Positions 33,595 through 43,128 of a stretch of DNA of 60,547 nt are shown here, piece by piece. Made by a program: the position numbers and the translations under genes. The notes below the pieces were generated by a model. It was not told the DNA's origin, made no database searches, and was given only the letters and a program-made list of their open reading frames with translations. The stretch covers positions 1-60,547 of the forward strand of contig JBBQAO010000014.1 of the NCBI GenBank assembly GCA_038316355.1. Direction: 5' to 3'. The number at the start of each line of letters is the position of its first letter. Within the stretch, counting starts at the first letter, position 1. This DNA is from Ga0077527 sp038316355. GTDB lineage: Bacteria; Pseudomonadota; Gammaproteobacteria; Burkholderiales; SG8-41.

Positions 33595-34713
33595 ATGCCC
33601 AGATATCCTGCAGTCATACTCCTGACCTTGACCGCACTGTTCAGTGGTTGCGGCAAGGAAACAGCCACCCGCGCCGCACCGGAAAAATCCGATGTCCAGT
33701 CGAGCGCCGGTGGCAAATCAGTCCAGCTTCAGGCTGAACAGAAAAAATTCCTAACTGTTGAAACCATCAGCGCCACTGACGGCGCGGAAGTTGTCTCCCT
33801 GCCGGGGCACATCAGCTTTCGGCCTCAGGCACAGTCTGCCGTTGGCGCACCCGTCGCCGGCAGAATCACCGCGCAACTCGTCCGTGCAGGGGAAACCGTC
33901 AAGGCTGGGATGCCGCTGCTGGTGATTGAAAGTGCAGAAGCCGCTGCCACGCGTGCAGTGCTCGATCAGGCCAACACGCGACTGAACGTGGCCGAACAAT
34001 CACAACGACGGCACGTTGAAATGGTCAGCAAGGGTGTCGGTCTGGAAATGGAACGCCAGGAAGCCGAAGCGCGCCTGAAGGACGCACAAGCAGAGCTCGG
34101 CCGCGCCAGACAAGCGGTTGCGCTGCTCGGTAATGGCACCGGCAGCCGCGTCACCGTGCATGCGCCGGCCAATGGTGTGGTGATTGCGATACGCACCGCC
34201 GTCGGCGCCACGGTTGCCCCGGGCGGAGAGGCGCTGGTCGAAATCGGCAATCCGGAGTTGCTGCAACTGGTTGCAGACGTCACGGAAAGCGACCTGCGGC
34301 GCATCGCTATCGGACAGGAAGCCGAATTTGAAATCCCATCCCTGAACGCAAAAGGTCAGGCGCGCGTGTCCGGCATCAGTCCGCTGGTGGATGCGGACTC
34401 GCGCCGTGCCCAGATCTTCCTGAATCTGGAACAACGCCTCGCCGGCATGCAGCCGGGCATGCTGGCCCAGCTGGCGTTGCGGGTAAGCAAGGAAACGGCA
34501 CTCATTGTGCCTGTCACCGCCGTGGTTATCCGCAACGGCTCGCGCAGGCTCGTCTACATCGAAAAGGAGGACGGTAGCTTTGAAGCGCGCGAAGTCCAGG
34601 TCGGCAGCAACCGCAACGGACAGGTCGTCATCCTGAAAGGGATCAACTCCGGTGACCGGGTCGTCACCAAGGGCGCGTTGCTGCTCGACTCCCAAGCCGA
34701 ACTGCTGCTCTGA
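33595..34713 (+). CDS. RND efflux periplasmic adaptor lipoprotein (CzcB/CusB type)
   Basis: The ATG at 33595 gives 372 residues with a lipoprotein signal (ALFSGC). It has a lipoyl/barrel-sandwich pair (VGAPVAGRITAQLVRAGETV and VTVHAPANGVVIAIRTAVG), a coiled-coil hairpin between them, and a beta-barrel plus membrane-proximal domain. The adaptor couples the RND pump to the outer-membrane channel. An in-frame ATG at 33517 would hide the lipobox. The next gene starts 2 bp downstream. Confidence 0.92.
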   Translation: MPRYPAVILLTLTALFSGCGKETATRAAPEKSDVQSSAGGKSVQLQAEQKKFLTVETISATDGAEVVSLPGHISFRPQAQSAVGAPVAGRITAQLVRAGETVKAGMPLLVIESAEAAATRAVLDQANTRLNVAEQSQRRHVEMVSKGVGLEMERQEAEARLKDAQAELGRARQAVALLGNGTGSRVTVHAPANGVVIAIRTAVGATVAPGGEALVEIGNPELLQLVADVTESDLRRIAIGQEAEFEIPSLNAKGQARVSGISPLVDADSRRAQIFLNLEQRLAGMQPGMLAQLALRVSKETALIVPVTAVVIRNGSRRLVYIEKEDGSFEAREVQVGSNRNGQVVILKGINSGDRVVTKGALLLDSQAELLL

Positions 34714-34715
34714 TC

Positions 34716-37700
34716 ATGCTGCAACTGCTGATTGAAACCTGTGTACACAGGCGCATGGCGGCGATGTTTGCCACTTTAGTCGTGGCCATCTTCGGCTTGC
34801 GCGCCTACCTCGACACGCCGATCGAGGCCTATCCCGACGTCACCAACACCCAGGTCACCGTCATCACCCAGCTGCCGGGTAACGCGCCGGAGGAAATCGA
34901 ACGCCGCATCACCGTGCCGCTGGAACGCGAACTCAATGGTCTTCCGGGCATGCAGCGCATACGTAGCGAAAGCCTTTTCGGCCTGTCGTTGATCACCCTG
35001 ACTTTTAATGACAACATCAACACATTTGTCGCACGCTCACTGGTCACCCAGCGCGCTGCGGTCGCCGTGCTGCCGCCGGGCGCGACACCCGAACTGGCCC
35101 CGGAAGCCACTCCACTCGGTGAGGTGTTTCAATTCCGCATCACCAGCGACCGCCACGATCTCTACCAGTTGCGCTCCGAGATGGAGTGGACTGTCGTCAA
35201 GGCATTTCGCCAGGTCCAGGGCGTTGCCGATGTCGTGCCCTTTGGCGGCTACCTCAAGGAAGCGCATGTCCAGATCAACACCGCGAAGCTGGCTGCGATC
35301 AGTCTCAGCATCAGCGACGTCGAACAGGCGATCACCAAGTCAAACGTCAACATTGGCGGCGGCTTCCTGCGCCACGGCGATCAGGAGTTGACCGTCCGCG
35401 GCATCGGCTTCCTCAATTCCGCTGCCGATATCCGCAAGATTGTGCTCAAGAGCAAGGGCGGTACCCCGGTGACGATCGGCGACATCGCTGAAGTCATACA
35501 GTCATACACGCCACGCCGGGGCGCAGTCGGCGCCGGTGAAGAGAAGGAAGCCATCGAGAGTTTCATCTGGATGCGCCGTGGCGAAAACCCATCACGTGTC
35601 CTCGACGGCATCCACGCCAAGGTCCAGGAGCTCAACGACAAAATTCTGCCAAAGGGCATGAAGATTGAGACCTACTATGACCGCAGCGACCTGGTCGGAC
35701 TGACGCTGTCGACGGTGCACGGCAACCTGCTGCACGGTTTCCTCCTCGTCGTCGGAGTAGTCTGGCTTTTCCTGCGCAGCGCGGTCGGCTCGGCCATAGT
35801 CGGGGTCATCATTCCACTATCCCTGCTGGTCGCCTTCCTCGGATTGCACGCGCTTGATCTGCCTGCAAACCTGATTTCGATGGGCGCCATCGATTTCGGC
35901 ATCCTGGTCGACGGCGCAGTGGTGTTGACGGAAAACGTGATCCATGCGCTGCGCCATAATCACCCTACAAACCGGCGCGAAGTGCTGCATATCGTCATCC
36001 GCTCCGCAGTTGATATCGGCAGGCCGACGTTATACGCGATGCTGATCATCATTGCGGCCCTGGTGCCGGTGTTCACCCTGCAATCGGTGGAAGGTCGCAT
36101 CTTCCGGCCGCTCGCGCTGACTTACTCTTTTGCGCTGGTTGGCGCCCTGGTGTTCTCGCTGACACTGGTACCCGCACTTTGCGGCGCCCTGTTCCGGCCC
36201 CATCACGCCAAACTCGAAGAGCCGGCGTGGATCGAAAAAATGCGTGAAACATATCGGCGTTCACTGGCCTGGCTGCTGGACCGCCGGCCCATCGCCCTGG
36301 CCGCTGCAATGGTCCTGCTGCTGAGTGGCGGCCTGACGATGACCCATCTCGGCACCGAATTCCTGCCTGAACTCGATGAAGGCGATATCCAGCTTTTTGT
36401 GGAAATGCCGCCGAGCGTTGCGCTGGCCAAGGGCCAGGACATCCTGCTCGAGGTACGCCAGCACCTGTTGAAGTTTCCGGAAGTGCTCCGTGTCATGAGC
36501 GAACAGGGGCGGCCCGAGGATGGCACCGACAACGAAGATGTCAATATGAGTGAAACGTTCGTCCGTCTTCAGCCCAAAGACAAATGGCGGCCGGAGTTCA
36601 AGGGCGAAAAGGATCACCTGATCGACAAGATGCGCGAGGCGCTCTCGGACATTCCCGGCGTACGCTACAACTTCTCCCAGCCGATGAAGGACAACGTAGA
36701 GGAAGCCGTCAGCGGCGTGCGCGGCAAGGTCGTGCTGAAAATATTCGGCACCGACCTCCAGCAAATGCGCGCCACGCTGGAAAAAGCCAAGGACACACTG
36801 AAAGCCGTGCCCGGAATCGTCGATCTCGATCTCTACCGCGACGCGCTGAAGCCGCAGTTGCAAATCACCTTCGACCGTGCAGCACTGTCACGCGCCGGCA
36901 TCGCAATGGAAGACGCACAGAGCACTCTGGAAACCGCGCTGGCAGGCCGAATCGCCACGACCATGTGGGAAGGCGAGCGCCCGGTGCCGATCCGCGTTCT
37001 GCTGCCACCGGACATGCGCGACGACATGGACAAGATAGGGGCAGTCACCATCACCAGCGAGTCCGGCGCACGCGTGCCTTTGCGCGAACTGGCCACGATC
37101 CGCACCGAAACCGCCCTCGCCACGATCAACCGCGAGCAGAACAGTCGTTATCTCGCACTCAAGTTCAACATCGAAGGCCGCGACATGGGGTCAGTGGTCA
37201 AGGACGCGATCGCAATCATCGACAAGAGTGTCAAGGCGCCGGATGGCCACTATTTCGTCTGGGGCGGCGAATTCGAGAATCAGCAACGCGCCATTGGTCG
37301 CCTCAAGCTGGTGGTGCCACTGGCCTTGCTGGCCGTTCTCGGCTTGTTGTATGCCGCGATGAACTCCGGCCGCAGCGCAATCGCAATCCTGATGACAGTG
37401 CCGTTCGCGCTGACCGGCGGTGCTTTTGCGCTCCTGTTTGCCGGCGTGGCGCTGTCGGTCAGTGCCGCGGTCGGCTTTATCGCCCTGCTCGGTCAGGTTT
37501 CGTTGATGGGATTGCTGGTGCTTAGCGCAACCGACGCGCGGCGGCGCAACGGCGAAGCACTGCTGCCCGCGCTGATCAATGGCGCCAGTGAGCGTCTGCG
37601 AGCGGTGCTGATGGCGGCCTTGCTGGCGCTGGTCGGTCTGCTGCCGATGGCCTTGTCGACCGGCGTCGGCAGCGAAACCCAGCGTCCGTTCGCGCTGGTG

Positions 37701-37829
37701 GTGGTCGGCGGCATGCTGACCGCGCTGGTCGTGGCGCTGTTTCTGCTGCCCGCGGTGTACAGCTATGTCACAACCAAGCATTTGTCCACGCCAGAGGAAG
37801 ACGACGAGCGCATCGGAGACAGCCTGTGA
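34716..37829 (+). CDS. HME-RND heavy-metal efflux pump (CzcA family)
   Basis: This 1037-residue inner-membrane proton antiporter has the usual two large periplasmic loops and twelve helices. The N-terminus YLDTPIEAYPDVTNTQV is typical of CzcA/CusA. The fourth-helix motif DFGILVDGAVVLTEN has the Asp/Asp/Glu pattern of divalent-cation pumps (Co/Zn/Cd/Ni) and not the Met/Ala form of Cu/Ag pumps. It thus probably exports divalent metal and is separate in task from the copper cluster. Its end overlaps the next start (GTGA). Confidence 0.95.
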   Translation: MLQLLIETCVHRRMAAMFATLVVAIFGLRAYLDTPIEAYPDVTNTQVTVITQLPGNAPEEIERRITVPLERELNGLPGMQRIRSESLFGLSLITLTFNDNINTFVARSLVTQRAAVAVLPPGATPELAPEATPLGEVFQFRITSDRHDLYQLRSEMEWTVVKAFRQVQGVADVVPFGGYLKEAHVQINTAKLAAISLSISDVEQAITKSNVNIGGGFLRHGDQELTVRGIGFLNSAADIRKIVLKSKGGTPVTIGDIAEVIQSYTPRRGAVGAGEEKEAIESFIWMRRGENPSRVLDGIHAKVQELNDKILPKGMKIETYYDRSDLVGLTLSTVHGNLLHGFLLVVGVVWLFLRSAVGSAIVGVIIPLSLLVAFLGLHALDLPANLISMGAIDFGILVDGAVVLTENVIHALRHNHPTNRREVLHIVIRSAVDIGRPTLYAMLIIIAALVPVFTLQSVEGRIFRPLALTYSFALVGALVFSLTLVPALCGALFRPHHAKLEEPAWIEKMRETYRRSLAWLLDRRPIALAAAMVLLLSGGLTMTHLGTEFLPELDEGDIQLFVEMPPSVALAKGQDILLEVRQHLLKFPEVLRVMSEQGRPEDGTDNEDVNMSETFVRLQPKDKWRPEFKGEKDHLIDKMREALSDIPGVRYNFSQPMKDNVEEAVSGVRGKVVLKIFGTDLQQMRATLEKAKDTLKAVPGIVDLDLYRDALKPQLQITFDRAALSRAGIAMEDAQSTLETALAGRIATTMWEGERPVPIRVLLPPDMRDDMDKIGAVTITSESGARVPLRELATIRTETALATINREQNSRYLALKFNIEGRDMGSVVKDAIAIIDKSVKAPDGHYFVWGGEFENQQRAIGRLKLVVPLALLAVLGLLYAAMNSGRSAIAILMTVPFALTGGAFALLFAGVALSVSAAVGFIALLGQVSLMGLLVLSATDARRRNGEALLPALINGASERLRAVLMAALLALVGLLPMALSTGVGSETQRPFALVVVGGMLTALVVALFLLPAVYSYVTTKHLSTPEEDDERIGDSL

Positions 37830-39115
37830 ACGGACACATCAAACTGCTGACTGTGTTGATCGCATCCCTGCTGGCCACCACATCACTGGCCCAGGATGCA
37901 GCGGCACCGCCCAACGTTGTCAATCTCGCAATGGTGCTGCGCCTCGCGCAGGAAGCCAGTCCGCGGCTGGCAATTGAGCGCCAGGGACTGGTCAGCGCTG
38001 AAGCCAATCGTATTACGGCAGGCGCATTTCCGAATCCCAGCGTGAGCTACGGCCAGTTCCGCCCGCATTCCGGACAGGCGACACTGTTCGACGGCACCCG
38101 GCAGGAGCAGTTCGCGTTTGAGATTCCGCTGCTCATCGCCGGTCAGCGGGGCGCACGCATAGACAAAGCCGAGCGCGAAATTGAAGCGGCACGCGCACGC
38201 ATCATTTCAGGTGGAAGCAGCCTGTCTGCTGAAGCCGGCAGCGCATTCGTCATGCTGCAGGCTGCGCAGGATAAAGTGTTACTGCTCGGTGCAACCAGGG
38301 ATGAACTGACGCGATTGCGCAACATCGTTGCCGGACGCACCGAGAGTGGTATGGCCAGCCGCTACGACCTGACCCGCATGGAAGTTGAACTCAGCAGCGT
38401 TGAGTCCAAGGTCGAGGATGCACGGGCCGATGTTGCCGATCGTTCGGGACAATTGGCAGCCCTGCTCGGCCTGCCCGGCTGGCGCCCCCAGGCCTCCGGC
38501 GTGATGACCCCATTGCGAATACCGCCCACACTGCTCGCCCGACCACGCGACCAGGCTGGCACCAGCCCAGCACTGCAAACAGCCTTGTCAGAGGAAAAGG
38601 TCGCGCAAAGCGCCATCGATGTTGCCAGCCGGGAGCGGTGGCCGGTGCCCTCAGTCAGCGTTGGCCGGTCGTGGACCAGTGATCCGTACGGTTCCGCCAA
38701 CTTCCTGGGATTCAGCGTCGAATTGCCACTCCTCGACAATCGACGCGGACCGCTGGCCAGGGCTAAAGGCGAAGCGTCCGCGGCAACACTGCGCCGCGAA
38801 CTGGCCGAGGCCGAAGTTGCGGCAAACCTCGAACGCTATGCGGGTGTAATCGCAGCCCGTCAGAATGCGCTGCAGCGCCACGAACAGGATGCGTCGCGCC
38901 GCCTGCCGGCACTCAAGGAGATGGCCGAAGACGCCTACCGCCTGGGCCGCAGCACGGTGTTCGACCTGCTCGATGCGACCCGTTCTCGCCATGAAATCCA
39001 GCAGGCCCGTATTGATCTGTTGTCGACACTCATTGATGCGCAATTACGTCTGCTTGCGCTGGGTGGAGAAATTGAACGCATGGCGCAGACCACCGGCAAA
39101 CCTACAGACCGCTGA
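37826..39115 (+). CDS. Outer-membrane efflux protein of the RND operon (CzcC/TolC family)
   Basis: The GTG at 37826 gives 429 residues with a signal peptide (to about TSLAQD) and paired TolC-like helical repeats, seen in LRLAQEASPRLAIERQGL, FAFEIPLLIAGQRGAR and LGFSVELPLLDNRRGPLARAK. It completes the adaptor-pump-channel trio in the order B-A-C. A 13-bp inverted repeat terminator lies 45 bp downstream. Confidence 0.92.
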   Translation: MNGHIKLLTVLIASLLATTSLAQDAAAPPNVVNLAMVLRLAQEASPRLAIERQGLVSAEANRITAGAFPNPSVSYGQFRPHSGQATLFDGTRQEQFAFEIPLLIAGQRGARIDKAEREIEAARARIISGGSSLSAEAGSAFVMLQAAQDKVLLLGATRDELTRLRNIVAGRTESGMASRYDLTRMEVELSSVESKVEDARADVADRSGQLAALLGLPGWRPQASGVMTPLRIPPTLLARPRDQAGTSPALQTALSEEKVAQSAIDVASRERWPVPSVSVGRSWTSDPYGSANFLGFSVELPLLDNRRGPLARAKGEASAATLRRELAEAEVAANLERYAGVIAARQNALQRHEQDASRRLPALKEMAEDAYRLGRSTVFDLLDATRSRHEIQQARIDLLSTLIDAQLRLLALGGEIERMAQTTGKPTDR

Positions 39116-39160
39116 CGGCGCTGAAGATCCTGTTCTGGAACCGCAGACCGCGTCGCACTG

Positions 39161-39195
39161 CAACATCACGGCCAGCCTCGCGGGCCGTGATGTTG
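39161..39195 (+). terminator. 13-bp inverted repeat after the RND operon
   Basis: Positions 39161-39173 and 39183-39195 are exact reverse complements with a 9-nt loop. No T-run follows, so termination may be partial. Confidence 0.6.
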
Positions 39196-39205
39196 CCGGG
39201 GCCAA

Positions 39206-39235
39206 TTGACAGCAACCATGCCGCACCCCAAGAAT
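39206..39235 (+). promoter_or_regulatory. Promoter of intact Rieske gene (TTGACA, 18 nt, AAGAAT)
   Basis: This has the same -35/-10 pair and spacing as before the truncated copy at 32842-32871, and much of the surrounding DNA is conserved between the copies, which supports a real promoter. Confidence 0.6.
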
Positions 39236-39246
39236 AGGCGGCATCC

Positions 39247-39966
39247 ATGGAACGCCGTGATTTCATCCGCATTTGCGCGAGCTCCTGCGCCGCGTCCGCC
39301 GTCGGCTTAGGCGCGGAGGCGTTGGCAGCGCCCGATGCACGGCCGCGGTCGTATGCGCGCACGCAATTGACTGACAGCGCCGGTCGCCCCCTTCAGGCCG
39401 CACAACTGGCGGCAGGCGAGAACTACGTATTTCATTATCCGTTTGAGGGCACCCCCTGCTTTCTGCTCAACCTCGGCAGGCCGACAACGCAGAACGTGGC
39501 ACTGAAAACCGGGGATGGCACCAATTACAAGTGGCCTGGAGGCGTCGGCCCGCAGCGCGCCATAGTCGCTTACTCGGCAATCTGCTCGCACCAACTGACC
39601 TATCCGACGCGGCAGATCAGTTTCATCAGTTATCGCGACCGCTCAACCGCCTCGAAAATCAGCAAACCGAACATGATTCATTGCTGTTCGGAACACAGCG
39701 AATACGATCCGGCGGCAGGCGCAAAAGTCATGGGGGGCCCGGCACCACAACCGCTGTGCGCAATCCTGCTGGATTACGATCGCGCCAGCGATACGCTGTT
39801 CGCCACCGGCACGCTGGGCGGAGAAATGTTCAATACCTTCTTCAGCAAATATGAAATGCGGCTCGCACTCGAACACGGATCGCCGGCGCGGGCACAGCAG
39901 CGCGTCACCGGAACAAGCACGGTGACCGCACTGACCCGGTTCTGCAAGCAGCAGGTTCGTTGTTAA
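39247..39966 (+). CDS. Tat-exported Rieske [2Fe-2S] protein, intact copy
   Basis: This 239-residue protein has a twin-arginine signal (ERRDFIRICASSC). Rieske ligands are the pair in AICSHQLTYP and the pair in HCCSEHSEYDPAAG, followed by GGPAPQPLCAILLDYD. The spacing between the pairs (about 30 residues) is longer than in the shortest Rieske proteins but near that of bc1-type subunits. No cytochrome b or c1 gene is adjacent, so its electron partner is unknown. A truncated paralogue at 32882 lies on the other side of the RND operon. Confidence 0.82.
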   Translation: MERRDFIRICASSCAASAVGLGAEALAAPDARPRSYARTQLTDSAGRPLQAAQLAAGENYVFHYPFEGTPCFLLNLGRPTTQNVALKTGDGTNYKWPGGVGPQRAIVAYSAICSHQLTYPTRQISFISYRDRSTASKISKPNMIHCCSEHSEYDPAAGAKVMGGPAPQPLCAILLDYDRASDTLFATGTLGGEMFNTFFSKYEMRLALEHGSPARAQQRVTGTSTVTALTRFCKQQVRC

Positions 39967-40046
39967 AAATAATAATGTAATCAAATACTTAAAATTAAAA
40001 CGGGCTCAAAACCGTACCCTGCACCACCCACCCAAAGGAGAGTTTG

Positions 40047-40565
40047 ATGAAGCGCATCATCGCAACAGCAGTAGTGGCCGGCATTACCGCCGGCTGCGCG
40101 GGACCGGCGGCACAACAGGAAGCCGTCGCCACCGCCAAACTCGAGCCGCGCAGCGGCAGCCAGGTCAGCGGCACGGTGACGTTCACCCAGGCCGGCCCCG
40201 ACATTGTCCGCGTCAGCGGCCAGATCAGCGGACACAGCAAAGGGCCCAAGGGTTTTCACATTCATGAAAAAGGCGACTGCAGTGACGCCAAAGCCATGAG
40301 CACCGGCGGCCATTTCAACCCGGGCAATCACAAACACGGCGGCCCGTACGAACCGGAGCGCCACGCCGGCGACCTCAGCAACCTGACCTTCAACGATAAA
40401 GGGGTTGCGACGGTGAATTTTGTCGTCGGCGGCATTTCGGTCAGCAAAAACAGGCCCGACGGCATCATCGGCCGCGCGGTGATCGTGCATATGGACGTTG
40501 ATGATTACAAGACCGACCCCACCGGCAATGCCGGCGGGCGTGTCGCCTGCGGCGTCATCCGTTAA
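40047..40565 (+). CDS. sodC: Periplasmic Cu,Zn superoxide dismutase (lipoprotein)
   Basis: The ATG at 40047 follows AAAGGAGAG and gives 172 residues with a lipoprotein signal (ITAGC). Metal ligands are visible in FHIHEKGDCSD, GGHFNPGNHKHGGP and RHAGDLSNL, plus the late IVHMDVDDY and the C-terminal Cys for the disulfide. It removes superoxide in the periplasm and depends on the copper handled by the neighbouring systems. Confidence 0.95.
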   Translation: MKRIIATAVVAGITAGCAGPAAQQEAVATAKLEPRSGSQVSGTVTFTQAGPDIVRVSGQISGHSKGPKGFHIHEKGDCSDAKAMSTGGHFNPGNHKHGGPYEPERHAGDLSNLTFNDKGVATVNFVVGGISVSKNRPDGIIGRAVIVHMDVDDYKTDPTGNAGGRVACGVIR

Positions 40566-40574
40566 CCCGGCAGG

Positions 40575-40604
40575 CCGGCGGCGCGGCTGTCGTGCCGCCG
40601 CCGG
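40575..40604. terminator. Hairpin between convergent sodC and TauE-like genes
   Basis: CCGGCGGCG at 40575-40583 pairs with 40596-40604 around a 12-nt loop. It lies exactly between two convergent genes and may serve both. Confidence 0.5.
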
Positions 40605-40605
40605 T

Positions 40606-41346
40606 TCAGCGCAGCAGTTCGGCGAGCCCGGGCAAATAACGGCACAAGGCGCTGTCGGGCTGCAGTGCTGAAGGCTGCAGCACATGCAGCATGCCGTAAA
40701 TACCGATTGCCGCGATCACGGCACTCACCGCATAACGCAGCCCGCGCACCTGCAGCCAGCCCCGCGCATGGCCTACCGCCGCACCGATGAGCAGTAAATT
40801 GGGCAGTGTGCCCAGACCGAATGCCGCGAGGATCAACGCGCCCTCCGCGGGATTTCCTGCAGCGAGCGCAACCAGCAATACCGCATACACCATGCCGCAA
40901 GGCAGCCATCCCCATAATGCGCCGAGTCCCAGCGCCTGCCACGGCGAGGTCACCGGCAGCACATGGCGGGAAACCGGCTGCAGCCGTCGCCACAGGACAC
41001 CGCCGACCGTTTCCATGCCGCGCATGACCGGACGCACACCCGCGACATTGAGCGCCACCACGATCAGCGCCGCGCCCATCAGGAACATCAACAGGTGCTG
41101 CGCCAGCATGCCGCCGCGCAGTAACATGCCCGTCTGACCCAGCAGCCCTGCCAGCGCGCCTGCGACCGCATAACTCGCGATGCGCCCGGCGTTGTAGGCC
41201 AGCGGAAACCAGGGACGATGCGCAGTGCCGGTACCCGGCGCACGGGTGAGGCTGACAATACCGCCGCACATGGCGGCGCAATGCACCCCGCCCAGCAGCC
41301 CTGTCATAAACGCGGTCAGCAGCATTACCTGCAACCAGCCGTTCAT
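40606..41346 (-). CDS. TauE/SafE-like membrane protein (DsbD_2 domain) of the cytochrome oxidase region
   Basis: This 246-residue protein has six to seven transmembrane helices. The first holds GGVHCAAMCGGIVSL, where the Cys pair is typical of the DsbD_2/UreH-like family that accompanies cbb3 oxidase and copper genes. A second motif, GWLPCGMVYAVLL, carries another Cys-Pro-like site. Relatives are thought to take part in copper delivery to, or assembly of, cbb3 oxidase. It follows hemN by 1 bp on the same strand. Confidence 0.85.
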   Translation of the reverse strand: MNGWLQVMLLTAFMTGLLGGVHCAAMCGGIVSLTRAPGTGTAHRPWFPLAYNAGRIASYAVAGALAGLLGQTGMLLRGGMLAQHLLMFLMGAALIVVALNVAGVRPVMRGMETVGGVLWRRLQPVSRHVLPVTSPWQALGLGALWGWLPCGMVYAVLLVALAAGNPAEGALILAAFGLGTLPNLLLIGAAVGHARGWLQVRGLRYAVSAVIAAIGIYGMLHVLQPSALQPDSALCRYLPGLAELLR

Positions 41347-41347
41347 T

Positions 41348-42757
41348 TCAGATCACCCTTGAATAACGCATGGTTTCACGTTCGTGCTGCAGGTGCTTGT
41401 CGAACACCATGCAGACATTGCGGATCAGCATGCGGCCACGCGGCGTCACCGTGATCCATTCATCGTCAAGTTCGACCAAGCCATCCACCGCGAGATCGCG
41501 CAGCCCGGCCAGCTCTTCGGCGAAATAACGCTCGAAATCGATCAGATAGGAAATTGCTATGGAATTTTTCGACAGTTTGAACTGGCAGGCCAGCGCCTGA
41601 ATGACGGCACGGCGCAGCAGATCATCAGCAGACAACTCCATGCCGCGCGCCACCGGCAGCACACCGCGATCAAGGCTGTCGTAGTAGCTGTCAAGGTCGC
41701 GGTGATTCTGGCTGTAGGTGGGGCCGATGGCACCGATGGCGGAAACACCCAGTCCCAGCAGATCGCATTCGGCGTGTGTCGAGTAGCCCTGGAAATTGCG
41801 ATGCAGGTGCCCGTTGCGCTGGGCCACCGCGAGCGCATCATTCGGTTTCGCAAAATGGTCCATGCCGATGTAGACGTATCCGGCCTCGCCCAGCCGCTGC
41901 GCCGCCAGCCCGAGCAGCTTGAGCTTGGTGTCGGGCGACGGCAGGTCTGCGTCAACAATACGGCGCTGCGGTTTGAAGCGCGTCGGCAAATGAGCATAGT
42001 TGTAAATGGCGATGCGGTCCGGATCTGCCGCAATGACCCGACTCAGCGTACGGTTGAAACTGAGCAGGGTCTGTTTGGGCAGCCCGTAGATCAGATCAAC
42101 GTTGATCGAGGCGAAGCCCGCGGCGCGCGCCGCCGCCATCACTTCCAGGGTCTGTGCCTCATTCTGGATGCGGTTGACCGCGCGCTGCACATCAGGATCG
42201 AAATCCTGCACGCCGAGGCTGACGCGGCTGAAACCCATGGCCCGCAGGGCGTGCATGTCGGCGGCATCGACACTGCGCGGATCGATTTCGATCGAGTATT
42301 CCCCGTCAGGCGCCATCAGGAAATGACGCTTCAGGTATGCCCACAGCGACTCCAGCAGATCCATCCGGAAGAAGGTCGGCGTCCCGCCACCCCAATGCAT
42401 CTGTTCAACGAGACGATCATCCGTGAACAGCGGACCCTGCAGGTCGATTTCGCGAAAAAGGTACTGCAGATACTTCTCGCCCTTGCTGCGATCACGCGTG
42501 ACGACTTTGTTGCAGGCGCAGTAGAAGCAGATCGTGCTGCAGAACGGCAGGTGCACATAAATCGACAGTGCCCGCCGGATGCCGCCGATATTGCGTCGCC
42601 CCACCCAGGACTGATAGGTTTCAGGACCAAAGGCTTCAACGAAACGGTCTGCCGTCGGATAAGAGGTATAACGCGGCCCGTTGCGGTCCATGCGCCGGAT
42701 CAGCTCTAGATCAACCTCCAGCGGCAGACAGCCGACAGGCGTCGGATCGGGGTTCAC
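41348..42757 (-). CDS. hemN: Oxygen-independent coproporphyrinogen III oxidase
   Basis: The 469-residue radical SAM enzyme has NGPRYTSYPTADRF near the start, the CX3CX2C cluster motif (FCSTICFYCACNK), GGGTPTFF and EIDPRSVDAADM. It converts coproporphyrinogen III to protoporphyrinogen IX without oxygen and so supports heme synthesis for the cytochromes here. FNR usually controls hemN, but no FNR box was seen in the 100 bp upstream. Confidence 0.96.
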   Translation of the reverse strand: MNPDPTPVGCLPLEVDLELIRRMDRNGPRYTSYPTADRFVEAFGPETYQSWVGRRNIGGIRRALSIYVHLPFCSTICFYCACNKVVTRDRSKGEKYLQYLFREIDLQGPLFTDDRLVEQMHWGGGTPTFFRMDLLESLWAYLKRHFLMAPDGEYSIEIDPRSVDAADMHALRAMGFSRVSLGVQDFDPDVQRAVNRIQNEAQTLEVMAAARAAGFASINVDLIYGLPKQTLLSFNRTLSRVIAADPDRIAIYNYAHLPTRFKPQRRIVDADLPSPDTKLKLLGLAAQRLGEAGYVYIGMDHFAKPNDALAVAQRNGHLHRNFQGYSTHAECDLLGLGVSAIGAIGPTYSQNHRDLDSYYDSLDRGVLPVARGMELSADDLLRRAVIQALACQFKLSKNSIAISYLIDFERYFAEELAGLRDLAVDGLVELDDEWITVTPRGRMLIRNVCMVFDKHLQHERETMRYSRVI

Positions 42758-42856
42758 GGCAGCGCGCGTTCTCTATGTATTCATGAAAGGGGTGGGCGAT
42801 TTCATTGCTCATGGGATTTAAATGAATACGATCCCAATTGTTGCACTAGTCGCGCC

Positions 42857-43006
42857 TCACGAGGCCTTGCGCCCGCCAATGACCTGGAGCAAGAGAACGA
42901 CGATGGCGATCACCAGCAGGACGTGAATAAGACCGCCCATGGTGTAGGAACTGACCAGTCCCAGAAGCCATAACACAAGGAGGACAACTGCAATGGTGTA
43001 GAACAT
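42857..43006 (-). CDS. Lmo0937/DUF5670-family small membrane protein
   Basis: The 49-residue frame starts at 43006 behind a clear RBS (AAAGGAAAG). It contains two hydrophobic helices, LLVLWLLGLVSSYTMGG and HVLLVIAIVVLLLQVI, and ends GGRKAS. This matches the DUF5670 pattern of stress-related tiny membrane proteins. Confidence 0.85.
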   Translation of the reverse strand: MFYTIAVVLLVLWLLGLVSSYTMGGLIHVLLVIAIVVLLLQVIGGRKAS

Positions 43007-43128
43007 GATTGCTTTCCTTTGAAAAAACCGAGTTAAAAACTATGCCAACTTAACGTGACAATAATTTCCAGCGGACAATGCTCCGGTCATATCGCGCCGA
43101 CGCACGCGGCGCCCGTCAACGACCGGGC

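Noticed and set aside
34716..37829. Cu/Ag-specific CusA pump
   Set aside because: The fourth-helix motif DFGILVDGAVVLTEN is that of divalent-cation pumps, so I kept the general HME-RND (CzcA-family) call.
39984..40004. FNR site upstream of sodC
   Set aside because: Only one half-site (ATCAA in TAATCAA) is present; the other arm does not match.
41384..42709. 441-codon plus-strand frame opposite hemN
   Set aside because: Antisense shadow; hemN has all radical SAM motifs on the other strand.
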